From: Camellia lanceoleosa
Taxonomy: Eukaryota > Streptophyta > Magnoliopsida > Ericales > Theaceae
Direction: 5' to 3'
NCBI GenBank assembly: GCA_025200525.1
Contig: CM045762.1
Span: forward strand, 80,753,893 to 80,817,892
DNA length: 64,000 nt
In this document: positions 1 to 10,800 of the stretch, one piece after another
How the letters are laid out: the number at the start of each line of letters is the position of its first letter
Position numbering within the stretch: the stretch's first letter is position 1
Notes under the pieces: model-generated
Databases searched by the model: none
What the model was told of the DNA's origin: nothing
What the model saw: the letters and a program-made list of their open reading frames with translations, nothing else
Position numbers and translations under genes: made by a program

Positions 1-763
1 ATTGACTGTAACCTAACTATCAAGAAGAGTTACTTCTTTCTAACAAATAGTTGTAAGGACTTCAATATTTATTTCGTTAGTACTACCTTGTATGAGTAAG
101 GTTTTATCTTTAGGACTTTTAACTAGGGCATGAACATTAAGATTGGTTTTAATACATTTATAATAGAGACGATATATTAAAGTAATAGAATGAGCACCAC
201 CTAGCATATTAGTAAATGCTCCAGAAATTTGGATGTTTAATGTTAAAGCTTTTAATATGTGAGGATCACGGAGACTTAGGATAAAATTAGGAAAACAATT
301 GAAATGGACTAGTCCTTTATGATGACCAGATTCCATCATACCCATTAAACTATCATAATAATTGATAAATCGAGCATCTCGTAAACATAACAAAACAGAT
401 GAATTACATCCTTGAGTAGTTAATGGTTTGGCTGCTACTTAAATTAAACGGATATGAATAAAATTATGACCAGTGAATAGATGTTTTTTTGATTGATGCT
501 TTAGTTAATAATTGGCATGTTTCCTGGATTTTTGTTAAAGCATAAACTTGTTCAACAATTTTTACATGTAAATCTATGTTAAAAGATAACTTTAAAAAAT
601 TGATTTTATAGATTTCTTTAATTGGTACTTTTGGGATATTCTAACTTAAATCTATTTTTAAATCTTGAAATTCATGTTCTTCGTTTATTACCGTTTCTGG
701 TATGGGAGCTAAGATTGTAGCTCTAGAGCTTTCTGAAGAGTTACTTCTGAATAATCGACTCAT
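1..763 (-). pseudogene. Movement-protein fragment of an endogenous caulimovirid or MP-bearing retroelement
   Basis: The minus strand reads as the core of a plant-virus-type movement protein (30K/MP superfamily), which in its family moves genomes through plasmodesmata. The clearest part is 393-40, with the short motifs LCLRDARF, YDSLMGMMES and FNCFPNF, followed by a segment ending in YRLYYKC. Upstream on the same strand, an ATG at 763 opens a Ser-rich lead, and further matching sequence runs through stop codons and frame changes down to about 400. No reverse transcriptase, coat or protease sequence adjoins it, and the window edge cuts the other side. I see a decayed domain; that it derives from an endogenous pararetrovirus is inferred from family knowledge. 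It could equally be a retroelement that captured an MP gene. It is not functional as it stands. Confidence 0.7.
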
Positions 764-1551
764 GGTTCTAAATTCTATAAATGGATTCAAAAAATCTTAA
801 ATTCTTTGATGACTTATCATATTTTCATCACATACAATGTGTTCGCTTATACCCTTTCCGAGAACCCCTATATTCTTCTATGACCTATCTTAAGAGCTTA
901 CACTAGATGTGGGACGAAAGGTGGGTGGCTTCTAGCAGAGTAAAAAATGATGGCAGAGTGAAAAATGATGATAAGTTGGGAAGAATCAAGAAAACTTGAA
1001 GCAATTTAATGAAATAAAATAAAGAAGATGTAAACAGAATTAACTAATCAATTAGCATTACCACAACTTGGCTACTACAATAAAATATTTTTTTATTTAA
1101 AATATTAAAAAATATTATTATTTGTTAACCAAAAATATTCAGCTAGTGCTTTAAATTGGATTTTTTTTACTGTTTTCTTTTAAAATATTTTTTTATTTTA
1201 AAAAAGTTACTATGACAAATTAATTTTTATTTAAATTTTTTTTCTTAGTTTTAAATAAATGTCTAAATAATTTGTCATTTTAGTCTCAAAAAAATATTTT
1301 CTATATTTAAAAAAATAAAAAAACAAATATAATTTTTTTTTTCCTTCAAACAACAGGTGCCAATTGCTATAAAAAAAAAAAAAAAAAAAAGTTGTTCTGG
1401 TCAGCCAGGAGAATGTCCGAGAGACGACTTAATAGATTCAAAAATTTAAAAACTATCTAGGAGGATGCTTGGGCAGATGACCGGATAGACCAAAAATTCA
1501 AAATTTCTCTAATTTATCTTAAAATGTGTTTTGAAATTGATTTGGAATCAT
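764..1551. other. AT-rich spacer, no gene seen
   Basis: This stretch is very AT-rich, with short runs of T and A and a 20-base A run at 1371-1390. All reading frames are closed within short distances. I see no RNA gene or boundary of a mobile element here. Confidence 0.6.
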
Positions 1552-1732
1552 TATTTGAAAACATTTTTTTTTAACAGGAAAATCCTCCCTACTCTCTCAC
1601 AGGTCCAAGGCAGCGCCCCTTACAGAGATCACCAGGGTGTTCTGTTAGCCGTTCCGAGTGAGGAGACTATAACCTGAGAATTTGCCCCGACCTTCCAGAC
1701 AAGCTCCGCTTAAGTCAGGACTCGCACAGTGG

Positions 1733-2050
1733 GAGAACATTGAACCCACACCAAGTGTTGATTAGACAACTTGTGGTCCAACCTCCTAACCAACTGTGCT
1801 TTGCCGCACAACGAGAGAACATTGAACCCACACCAAGTGTTGATTAGACAACTTGTGGTCCAACCTCCTAACCAACTGTGCTTTGCCGCACAACGAGAGA
1901 ACATTGAACCCACATCAAGTGTTGATTAGACAACTTGAGGTCCAACCTCCTAACCAACTGTGCTTTGCCGCACAACGAGAGAACATTGAACCCACAGCAA
2001 GTGTTGATTAGACAACTTGAGGTCCAACCTCCTAACCAACTGTGCTTCGC
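1733..2050. repeat. 82-bp tandem repeat, about 3.9 copies, inside the SINE
   Basis: Units begin with GAGAACATTGAACCCACA at 1733, 1815, 1897 and 1979, an exact spacing of 82 bases. The copies differ at only a few positions (ACACC/ACATC/ACAGC and TGTGG/TGAGG). The last copy merges into the tRNA-like head near 2050. The high identity suggests that the array expanded within the element. Confidence 0.92.
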
Positions 2051-2074
2051 CCAAGAAATTGGCGCAGGGAGAAA

Positions 2075-2128
2075 GGAATTCAACCTGTTACCTTGGGGCT
2101 TAAATCTCAAGCCTTAACCACAATGCCA
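2075..2128 (-). promoter_or_regulatory. Pol III internal promoter (box A and box B) of the SINE
   Basis: Box A TGGCATTGTGG lies at 2128-2118 and box B GGTTGAATTCC at 2085-2075 on the minus strand, with starts 43 bases apart, inside the usual range. Both deviate slightly from consensus (TGGCNNAGTGG and GGTTCGANTCC), so activity is uncertain. Confidence 0.7.
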
Positions 2129-2223
2129 CCCACCCCTAGGTTAAAATATTTGAAAACATTAATAAAATGTAAGGTTAACCAAACACAGCCTACATTTCTA
2201 AAACCCATTCCCTCCCCCTCCCG

Positions 2224-2226
<3 letters not shown>

Positions 2227-2269
<43 letters not shown>
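2227..2269. repeat. (CT)n microsatellite
   Basis: Uninterrupted CT dinucleotides for about 43 bases. A shorter CT run lies at 2611-2631, just ahead of the polyubiquitin-like promoter. Confidence 0.95.
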
Positions 2270-2273
<4 letters not shown>

Positions 2274-2708
2274 GCTGGTTAGAGTTTCCGATCTTGGTGG
2301 TTCTGCAGCTATCGCGACCGGAACAAGGCATCGCTGCCGGTGAAGATGAGGCAGTGAACCGTTGAAGGTAGAGAGTGGACTTGTCGTTAGGGCTTCGTTA
2401 CTGATCTTCATCGTCATTAGCGTTTCATCACTGACCTCTCGATCGCCTCAGATTGCCATAGATCGTCTCCATCATTGTCCCTCGCCACAGGTCCATCATC
2501 GCTCCCTAGATCGTCTTCGTGGTTAAGGTTTCGAGCATCCTCGGTGGCTATGGTTCCAAGATCCAGCTTCTTATCACCCTCATCCTCACCTTCATCTTCA
2601 CCTTTACCCCTCTCTCTCTCTCTCTCTCTCTCCACCACACCTTGCACCGACAATGGTCACTTTCTGTATCTAAGCTTCGAAATGTGAAACCTCTCTGTTT
2701 GCTTCGTT

Positions 2709-2716
2709 TATAAAAC
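2709..2716 (+). promoter_or_regulatory. TATA box of the polyubiquitin-like leader
   Basis: TTATAAAA lies about 50-125 bases before the start of a leader exon that ends in AG/GTATGT at 2833. The position fits a pol II core promoter; a CT-rich stretch precedes it. Confidence 0.5.
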
Positions 2717-2739
2717 CCCCCACTTGATTTTGGCCATTG

Positions 2740-3260
2740 CAAAACCCCCATCACTCTATACAAAAAATAGACATTGAAAGCTCAGAACACTCTCAGAGCT
2801 CATCAATTTCTCTCAATCCTTTTGCTAATTTAGGTATGTATTCCTTGATTTTTCAATCTATATAAGTGCTTTATATGAATAGATGAAGTAGTTTTTTGTG
2901 ATTTTCTTGCAAGTTATCGCATAGATCTTCTTTGCAGTTGTGATTATAGATTCGACAGAATGAAATTGTTTTATCTTGGGAAATTTTGAATATCAGATGA
3001 TTCCCCCTTAATATGTTAATTTTTATTAGCAGTTGATTTAATGTTGGATGTTTGATTTAGTTCTCATAAATTTATTTTTTATTTTTTATTTTTTATTTTT
3101 TTTGGATTTGTGGATTTGTTGTTGTTGTTGTTGTTGGATATGTTGTCTTTCTATATATTGAATTTGAATTAGTAATTAATTTTTTTTAATTTTTTATTCT
3201 TGTATTGAACAAATGCAGATCTTTGTGAAAACACTAACTGGAAGCAACTTAGCACTGTGA
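2740..3260 (+). pseudogene. Truncated polyubiquitin gene: leader exon, leader intron and first codons only
   Basis: At 3213 an ATG opens MQIFVKTLTG, the invariant first ten residues of ubiquitin. Lys11 is replaced by Ser, and a stop follows after five more codons, so all of the rest of ubiquitin is missing. Upstream there is a TATA box, a leader exon ending near 2833 with a perfect donor (AG/GTATGT), and a T-rich stretch typical of the long leader intron of plant polyubiquitin genes. The only good acceptor before the coding sequence is the TGCAG that overlaps the start codon itself, as if one copy of an ATGCAG repeat was lost. The identity of the first codons is seen; that this is a broken polyubiquitin promoter region is inferred. 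Break at 3243. Confidence 0.75.
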
Positions 3261-4486
3261 CAGATAAAAAGAGAAGGGACATATAGCGAAAGAGAAAAGA
3301 TGATAAAGAGTGAGAAGAGATGATGTGCTTGTATGATTTGTTGGTGTGTGTTTGTTGCAGTGAATAATTCCAACAGATAGAAAACAAGTTTGTCAAATTT
3401 TAGACAGAGAAAGAAACCTACAGATTTTAAACAAATAGAAAGAAACCCATAGACAGATTTTAAACAGATAGAAAGAGAAACTTACATATTTTAAACAGAT
3501 AAAGAGAGAAATCCACCAATTTTGAACAAATATGGGGAAAAATTGAATAGATAGAAAAAAAATTCAACAGATAGATATAAATTAGAATAGGTAGTCAAAA
3601 AAATTGAACAAATAAAAAATAATTTGAACAGATATATATAAATTTGAACAGATAGTCAAAAAAGAGTCAACAGATAAATTAATGGATGAAATTGGAAAAA
3701 AAAAATGTCTTTCAAAACTAACAAAATGAATTTTTATCAAATTATTTCACAAATGGTGGGTTTTTAACCAACAAAAAAATATTCACTAGATTTAATATCT
3801 CATACCCTCTTTTGATTAGATTTTTTAACAATTAACTCTTTTTGTATTGCTTTGAGCTATAATTATGATAAAATATGCATTTTGTGTCATTTTAATTAAA
3901 TTAGTTCAATTATAGATGACTCTAAAAACTCACTGAGTGAACAATTATAAAATTTACTTGTAAAGTATAAATTCACTTTAGTTTCTAATATTTGAGAGAG
4001 TTAACTGTTAAGTTTTAAAATTTAGGTTGTAAAATGTAAATAGGTCATATTTAAGGAGATTTACTGTAATTTATCCTAAAATTAAAATGGGAGGACCAAA
4101 GTAACATCAAATGCATAATTTAAGGATTACAAATATATTTTATCATTTAAAAAAACAATATTTGTGGATAACACTGAAATTTTTGAATAAATTCTTTTTG
4201 AACAAAAGAATTGGCCAAACAGTCTCTAAATTATTTTGACTCCAATCCAGTTATAAATACATAATTTTTTATCGTCATTTACAGTGAGAGTGAAAAGAAG
4301 AGTAGTAAGACAGAAGAAATTAGAGACATACATTAAACTGTTGGAAAGGGGTTAGATGATCAAATAAAAAAACATTATTGACTTGGAAATTATAGACATA
4401 CATTAAATTGTTGACGTTGAAATAAGAAAATATCAGCCACTAAGCTTCTGATTATATAATAATATCAACAAAAGATTGAGCCAATA
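3246..4486. other. AT-rich spacer between ubiquitin fragment and receptor-kinase pseudogene
   Basis: No gene is seen. The first part holds a degenerate array (3360-3690); the rest is AT-rich unique-looking sequence. A TATA-like ATTATATAAT at 4451-4460 lies just before the kinase start codon. Confidence 0.5.
3360..3690. repeat. Degenerate tandem array with core AAACAGATAGAAAGA
   Basis: The word (G/A)AACAGATAG or a one-base variant recurs about ten times, at roughly 30-40-base spacing, usually preceded by TTT(T)AAA or TTTG. Copies are eroded and spacing is uneven. Confidence 0.6.
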
Positions 4487-6789
4487 ATGGGTATAAAAAA
4501 CAACCCATCCTTCATGTTTTCGATTTTCTTTCTCCTCTTCTTCTCTTTTGAACTGGGTTTTTACAAACCAGGTAATTCCTCATACTATTACATATCCATT
4601 TGGTACGCCAAAGTATCTACTCTAACAATAGTTTGGGTAGCCAATAGAGATAATCCCATCTCTGATAAGTATTCCTCTGTACTCAAAATCTTAGATGGTA
4701 ATTTGGTTCTTTTAAATGAATCCCAAACCCTGATTTGGTCCACAAATCAGAACTCTACCACTTCCAATTCTGTGGTGGCTGTTCTCGGGGATGATGGGAA
4801 TTTGATTTTCACAGATGGGTCTAATTCAAATCAACCAATTTGGCAAAGCTTTGATCACCCTGCTCACACTGGGTTGCCTGGTGGAAAGTTGCTTACAATA
4901 AACTTACCCACACACACCAACGTTTAACTTCATGGAAGAACTCAGAAGACCCTTCAACAGGACTGTATTCTCTTAGTCTTGATGCAAATAATAGTCAGTA
5001 TGTTATATTTTGGAATGGGTCTAAACAGTATTGGACTACTGGTCCTTGGAATGGGCAGATTTTCAGCTTCATACGTGAAATGAGAGCTAATTATATCTTT
5101 AATTTTAGCTATCACGACAACGAGAATGAGAGTTACTTCACATATTCCATGTATAATCCTTCGATTATTTCAAGATTGATTATGGATATTTCGGGGCAAA
5201 ACCAACAACTCACTTGGTTGGAAAGCACAAAGCAGTGGAATTTGTTTGACGCTCAGCCGAGACAGCAATGTGAGGTTTATGAATTCTGCGGGCAATATGG
5301 AATATGCAATAATATTATACAACCCTTCTGTAATTGTTTGACGGGTTTCAATCCTAAGTCACTCAATGATTGGAATTTGAGTGATTATTCTGGGGGGTGT
5401 GTTAGGAGAACTGAGTCGCTGTGTGGGAATATTACTGCTGCTAATCAAGAGAAAGACAGGTCTTGGGAAATTTCTAACACGAGATTGCCTGAATTTCCTC
5501 AATCTGTGGCTGTTGGCAGTGCCGCTGAGTGTGAATCTTCTTGCTTGAATAATTGCTCTTGCACTGCTTATGCTTATGATAGTAACGGGTGTTCAATTTG
5601 GATTGGGGAGCTCATGAATCTGCAAGATGGTAGTGGAAACACTCTTTATCTCATACTTGCTGCTTCTGAGTTTCCAAAGCCTAAATTTAAGAAGGGGATT
5701 ATTATTGGTGCTATTGTGGGTTCAATTGCATTGGTAGTCATCTTGGTCCTCGTGCGTGTTGTTCTCTTGAAGCGACAAAACGGGATTCTAGCAACCCCTA
5801 GTTTGCTTTGGTGAAACACTTCTCGCTGGTTGAGCTTTCTGCATGAAGAGAGGATGGCAATAGTTTATGGTTCATTGGTTGCATTTGGATACAAAGATCT
5901 GCAAAAAGCAACCAAAAATTTCTCGAAGAAAATTGGGGGAGGAGGTTTTGGTTCTGTTTTCAAAGGGACTTTGCCTGATTCTAGTCATAGCTGTGAAGAA
6001 GCTGGAAAGCATCAACCAAGGAGAGAAGCAATTTCGAGTAGAAGTTAGCACCCTTGGGACTATCCAACATGTTAATCTTGTTTGGCTTTGTGGGTTTTGC
6101 TCTGAAGGTAAAAGGAAGTTGTTGGTATACGATTACATGCGGAATGGATCCTTTGATTCCCATCTTTTTCATGAAAAGGAGTCAAAGGTTTTGGACTAGA
6201 AAAAAGGTACCAAATTGCACTAGGGATAGCTAGCGGGTTGGCTTATGTTCATGAAAATTGCAGAGACTGCATCATACATTGTGACATAAAGCCATCAAAC
6301 ATTCTATTAGATGTCGACTTCCACCCAAAAGTAGTAGATTTTGGTTTGGCAAAGCTTCTTGGGCGAGAATTCAGCAGGGTTCTGATAACCATGAGAGGGA
6401 CAATGGGCTACCTTGCGCTAGAGTGGATATTAGGGTTGGCCATTACCACCAAAGCTAATGTGTACAGCTACGGTATGATGCTATTTGAATTGATATCGAG
6501 AAAAAGAAACACTGATCAATCTGAAGAAAGGATAGTTAAATTCTTTCCAATTTGGGCTGCAAGTGTAGTCGCAGAAGGTGGTGATGTTCTTAATTTGTTA
6601 GACCATAGATTGGGGAAACATGTTGACATTGAAGAGGTATGGAGAATTTGTAAAGTTGCTTCTTGGTGCATCCAAGATGATGAGAATGATAGGCCATCAA
6701 TGGGTCAAGTAGTTTAGATCCTCGAAGGGATTTTGGATGTGAACCTATCTCCAATTCCTCGCTTGCTCCAAGCCCTTGCTACCGACTAG
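4487..6789 (+). pseudogene. G-type lectin S-receptor-like Ser/Thr kinase, disabled
   Basis: In its family this is a plasma-membrane receptor kinase with an outer B-lectin/S-locus/PAN part and an inner kinase. Seen in order: hydrophobic signal (residues 8-22), B-lectin repeat with VWVANRDNP and IWQSFDHP, S-locus region, EGF-like Cys cluster, PAN Cys cluster (CLNNCSCTAYAY), one membrane segment (about 5695-5770), then kinase with GGGGFGSV loop, AVKK, HCDIKPSN and DFG. Breaks: about 25 residues missing after the signal; frameshift near 4905-4920; TGA at 5812; frameshift near 5985; TAG at 6197 next to a one-base loss in the A run 6200-6205; TAG at 6715; and APE changed to ALE. The resemblance is to the At2g19130-type class. 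The gene is a single intronless unit, as is common in this class. It cannot give a full receptor. Confidence 0.93.
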
Positions 6790-6975
6790 GAGCATATAAA
6801 TAATTTTTTCTCATTTCTTCACTGATTTGTTCTTTGATCAAATGGAAGTCACAACCACGGAGCCATCCTTCAACTGTTTCCTCAAGCCAAGAGCACTGTA
6901 TTGTCTAGTTTCAAGTCTAAAACAATAAATCATGGGTTTGCTTGAGCACTATATATTATTGGGTTTTGTACTTGG
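6790..6975 (+). other. 3' flank of the kinase pseudogene with a poly(A) signal
   Basis: About 185 bases separate the kinase end from the Athila-like element. An AATAAA at 6924-6929 would fit the old poly(A) signal. The last five bases (CTTGG, 6971-6975) are the left target duplication of the element. Confidence 0.5.
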
Positions 6976-8706
6976 AGATAAGTCATTTCACACACTAAAA
7001 ATAAACACTAAACTATACCAAATTCCTTAGAATAACAGTAAGCGTAGACACCTCATTTTTGACGGCTCGTAAGACTTGGGCGCCATTGATTGATCACTCA
7101 ATGATGAATGTGTACGCTTGTCAAATGCTTAATTTCCTCAACAGGAAACCTCAGCTTCGAACCTACAAACCTTGTGCTTTGTTTTGGACCAAAACAGTAG
7201 TTTTTCAGGCTTGGGCATCCAGGGACCTGCAGACCCACTAGTGTAGCCTACCGCCAACTATTAGTGGCCTACCAGCCACTTGTGTAAATTTTCAGATCTT
7301 TTTGCCAGCTGTCTCCACAGATGCATGCACTGGACTAGCTGTGTATGCATAGATATTTCTGAGGCGGTCTCATATATTTCTATATATAGATGACTCCCTC
7401 TCATTTTTTCAGGGTTAGAAAATTTTGGAGGGCAAAAGTTTTGGAAAATATTTCTCTCTCTCCCTTGCAACTTACATAACCTTTGCCTAGACACTCTAAA
7501 CCAAACCTTGAGGGATCTTTGCTGAGATTCTTAAGCTTGCATTTTAGCACTTTGGAGTGTGAAATTAGTGGTTTGGGAATTCAATGGATCATTCGTCTTC
7601 AAGAGGTATCCATTCTAGTTCTTTTGTGCCATCTCTTTCTCATCTTTTCTTGTTGTTTTTTGAGTTGTTCATCACCTGTATTTTTGGGCTGAAACTTGTG
7701 GTTTATGGCCGTTAAAGGTAGAGGGGTGGATCACCCTTCTTTGAACCTTGTTTCATAGGCTTTTACTCTTGTGTTTCCCACATTTTTATCAACTTTTTAT
7801 TTTATTTATTTTTTACCATTAGTTTTCAGAGTTTTCCAGAGGCTAAAAATCATGTTTTGAAGTTCCAAAAATGAAGGGGGTAGCCTCCCCTCCTTGTGCT
7901 TGTTTATTAGCTTAATTGCTCCATGTTTCTAGCTTACTCTTTTAGCTGTTTTTACTTTAATTCCAACATTGTTTTGAGCTAATTTAGGACTTTTTTATGT
8001 GTTAGTTTCATTTATGCTTTATATTGCATGCTTGTAGCGTAATGGTTCTCATAGGCTTGGCGGTTTAGGCCTTAGCCACCAACCTATTTGAGTTGATAAC
8101 ATTTATTTCTTGCTTTTCATACTTGTGTTCACCTCTAAGCATCTCTGCAATCTCCCTCCTTTCTTGGTTTTTTCTCTTTGTTTTGAGAGTTGCTCCAAAA
8201 GGAGTGTTGTTTAAGCTTGAAGGGTGATGTTGTGCTTAATGGTTTAATCCCTTTGGGGGTTCATTACCAACGACATGATCTCCCTCTCATGCCTAAAACA
8301 ACATTTTGTTTGGTACTTCCCTCCTTTAGTGGACTTAAAGCTCATTATTGGACTTAACTGACTAATGAATGGAAGGTAATTTAACAAGGAGTAATCAATG
8401 GTTTAAAAATGGAGCAAGATAATAAAATGGTTTGGGTTCAATCGGACGTCAATTGAACTTATTGAGTCTTGAGTCGTTTCATACTTGTTAGTGATGAAAA
8501 CGGTTCAAGAGTCAACGTCAACCCCTTCTGTAGGCACCCCATTTTTGACTGTCCTCAAGACTTGGACATCATTACTTTGATGATTATGATTGCATGTGTT
8601 CGTTTTGAGTGCCCGAAGTCCTTGGCGGAACGTCCTGTCTTTGAGCCTTTAGACCTTGCCTTTTTTATGCCTTGTTTTGGACCAAAACTTGGTGTTTGGA
8701 CCTCTT

Positions 8707-8787
8707 GGTGACCTGTCGGCCACCACCATAGGTTGTCGGCCATGGCTCATGGTTGTCGGCCATTGGCGTGGCCAGTCGGCCACCAGT
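8707..8787. repeat. GTCGGCC array upstream of the LTR promoter
   Basis: GTCGGCCA recurs about every 22 bases (near 8708, 8730, 8752, 8774), each followed by a CC/TGG-type spacer. A matching block in the complementary sense (GGCCGAC) lies 1.6 kb downstream at 10349-10398 in the same LTR. Confidence 0.85.
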
Positions 8788-8892
8788 GTCATTTTCTAGA
8801 TATTTGTTGACAACTTGATAGCTGTTAGCACACTGAGCTGTATCTCCCTACACGTGTATGGTAGGATGTTTCTAAGCTCAAGACTTGTTTTT

Positions 8893-8919
8893 CTATATAT
8901 ATGGGGGTTCCTCCCCCAT
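8893..8919 (+). promoter_or_regulatory. LTR core promoter: TATA box plus inverted repeat
   Basis: CTATATATAT at 8894-8902 runs straight into ATGGGGG-TTCCT-CCCCCAT (8901-8919), a perfect 7-bp inverted repeat with a 5-base loop. The same layout recurs in the other Tat-type LTRs. CT-rich leader sequence follows. Confidence 0.6.
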
Positions 8920-10348
8920 TGTTGAGGGTTAGAAATTTTGGAACAAAAAATCCCTCTCTCTCTAGATTTCTCTCTCTCTCTCTCTCTCATACAATTTTGT
9001 GCTTAATTGCTTGTTTTCTCTACACTTGTACATACACTACCTTAACCAAAGTTGCTTCTCTTTGGGCTGAGGTTATTTGACCTCTTTGAGCTCTAGCAAG
9101 TGGTTTTAGCTTGGTTTGGTACCTAAACTTGAGCTTTGCTTCAAAGGTATAACACTTGCGTTGTTTACTTTGTTTCAATATACTTGTTTTACCATTTTTT
9201 TTTTTACTATTTTGGGGCTGGTTTTAAACTGTAAAAAGTCCTGTTTTTGTGGTTAAAAAGTGGTGGTTTGAGCCCTTTTTTAGTTAGGGGATGGTTCATC
9301 TTTCTCGTTTCGTAGTTTGTCAAGTCTTTGTGCCTTTATTCATCACTTGCAAACCAACTTTTTGGGCTTTTTAACAACTGAATTTCAAAGGTTTTTTAGT
9401 GGTAAAAAACTCATTTTGAAGTCTAAAATTGAAGGGGTTAGCCTTCCCTTCTTGTGTCTTGTTTGCATGCCTAGTTAGCCCCATGTATTAGCTTAATGTT
9501 TTAGCTTTTTGTGGCTCAAGTCCAACATGTTTTACATTCTGTTTTGAACTGTTTTGCCACTATTTTGGCTGTTTGGTGCGATTTGAGCCTTGTATGGCAT
9601 GGTTGTAGTGTAAGTTTCATCACTAGCTTACTGTTTTAAGGCTTTAACCACCATTGGTTTGAGTTGGTTGCATGTTTTAGTGCTTTTATCACTCATTTCC
9701 AGCACTTAATCATTTCTGCAACCTCCCTCCTTTCTTGATTTTATTTTTTCTTGAAAGTGGTTTCAAACCACTTGTTTGCCTAAGTGTGAAATGGAAATGC
9801 TACACCCAATGGTTTAATCCCTTAGGGGGTTCATTAGCAACAGTGTAATGCCTCTTTCATGCCCAAAGCAACTTGTGGTTTGAGCCCTCTTTCCATTAGA
9901 GAACACTCACCAATGGACTTAATAGATTAAGGAATGATTTGGTAATTAAAATGAGTAAACAAAATTGGCAAGTAAAAGAGGCAAGATAAGCATTCTTTGT
10001 GTTGCATTGCATGTGTTCAAATCGGACGTTAATTTGAACACAAGGAAAATGAGACATTTCATACTCAAAAGTGATGAAATGTGTCACTTTCCTAGGTCTC
10101 CATTGCCCTTGACCATGCATGATAGGGTGATGGTCATTTGAGTCTCGTTTTGTATTTATTAAACTTGCACAATTGGTTTCACAAGCTATCATGCAATGAA
10201 ATTGCTTGATTGATGGTTTATGAACCAAATTTTGTCCCTCCTTTGATTTCCCCATGAAAAGGAGAGGCAAAGTGTGCAAATAACCTTTGAGAAATACACT
10301 GTTTTGCTCTGTTTGTTCTCTATTGCAGCAAGGAAGTTTAGAATAGCA

Positions 10349-10398
10349 GTGGCCGACTGGCCACCAATGGTAGTCGACCGGCCCCCTGTCGGCTACTA
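10349..10398. repeat. GGCCGAC array, second block of the LTR
   Basis: GTGGCCGACTGGCC, GTCGACCGGCC and GTCGGCTAC stand in 50 bases. This block is partly complementary to the one at 8707-8787. Confidence 0.75.
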
Positions 10399-10768
10399 AT
10401 GAAATTTGCACAGTGTGTTAGTAAGACGGAGCAGAGGTGTTCTGGAAGTGGGCAGACTTGTCAGTTCTCAAATGTGCAAACAGAGGCTTGCAACAGCAAA
10501 ACAGCGGCTTTTTGGATGGAAATTGAGCACATGCATGAGCCTCTCTTGCATTCTAAGCTTATTTAATGTTTAAATATCTAGCTTAAATACGTGTTTTAAT
10601 TAATTAGTTGTAGCTAATTAAGTGTTGTAAATAATTAGTTAGTTTAACTAGTTGTTCGATTTCGATTTGTAATAATTAGTTAGCTAGTATAGCTAGTTAA
10701 TTAGTTTCACGTTTTGTATTAGTTAGCTTAATTAGCGTAACTAGCTAGTTAGTTTTTATTCATTTGGA

Positions 10769-10800
10769 CTCTCCTTCGTGAGAGCGTAATGTTGTAATAA
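10769..10800 (+). terminator. LTR poly(A)-site hairpin and AATAA
   Basis: CTCTC-CTTCGT-GAGAG (10769-10784) pairs fully and is followed by GTAATAA at 10794-10800. Other copies have CCCTC/GAGGG at this place, so both arms changed together. Confidence 0.6.

Larger units (their letters stand above)
1552..2160 (-). mobile_element. tRNA-derived SINE with internal tandem array, flanked by 14-bp target duplications
   Basis: The minus strand starts near 2146 with a tRNA-like head carrying a box A match (TGGCATTGTGG, 2128-2118) and a box B match (GGTTGAATTCC, 2085-2075), the internal promoter of RNA polymerase III. It ends in a short A run at 1574-1566. The 14-base word TATTTGAAAACATT stands on both sides, at 1552-1565 and 2147-2160, without a mismatch, as expected for a target duplication made by LINE-type integration. 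The body is about 580 bp, long for a plant SINE, because an 82-bp unit is repeated about four times in the 3' half. I cannot name the family; no second copy was seen in the window. Confidence 0.82.

Noticed and set aside
1733..2050. Evenly spaced repeats as a possible CRISPR array
   Set aside because: The whole 82-bp unit is repeated with no variable spacers, and the genome is a plant; it is a tandem array in a SINE.
2070..2130. A host tRNA gene on the minus strand
   Set aside because: Box A and box B are present, but no stems of a cloverleaf or acceptor end could be paired, and the unit is bounded by SINE-type duplications.
2190..2653. Several overlapping frames rich in Arg-Glu or Ser-Leu
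   Set aside because: They are translations of CT microsatellites on both strands.
9896..10411. 171-codon minus-strand open frame, with partial look-alikes at 37631-37422 and 47685-47443
   Set aside because: All lie at the same place in copies of one LTR; the likeness is at DNA level, frames are cut differently in each copy and no domain is seen.
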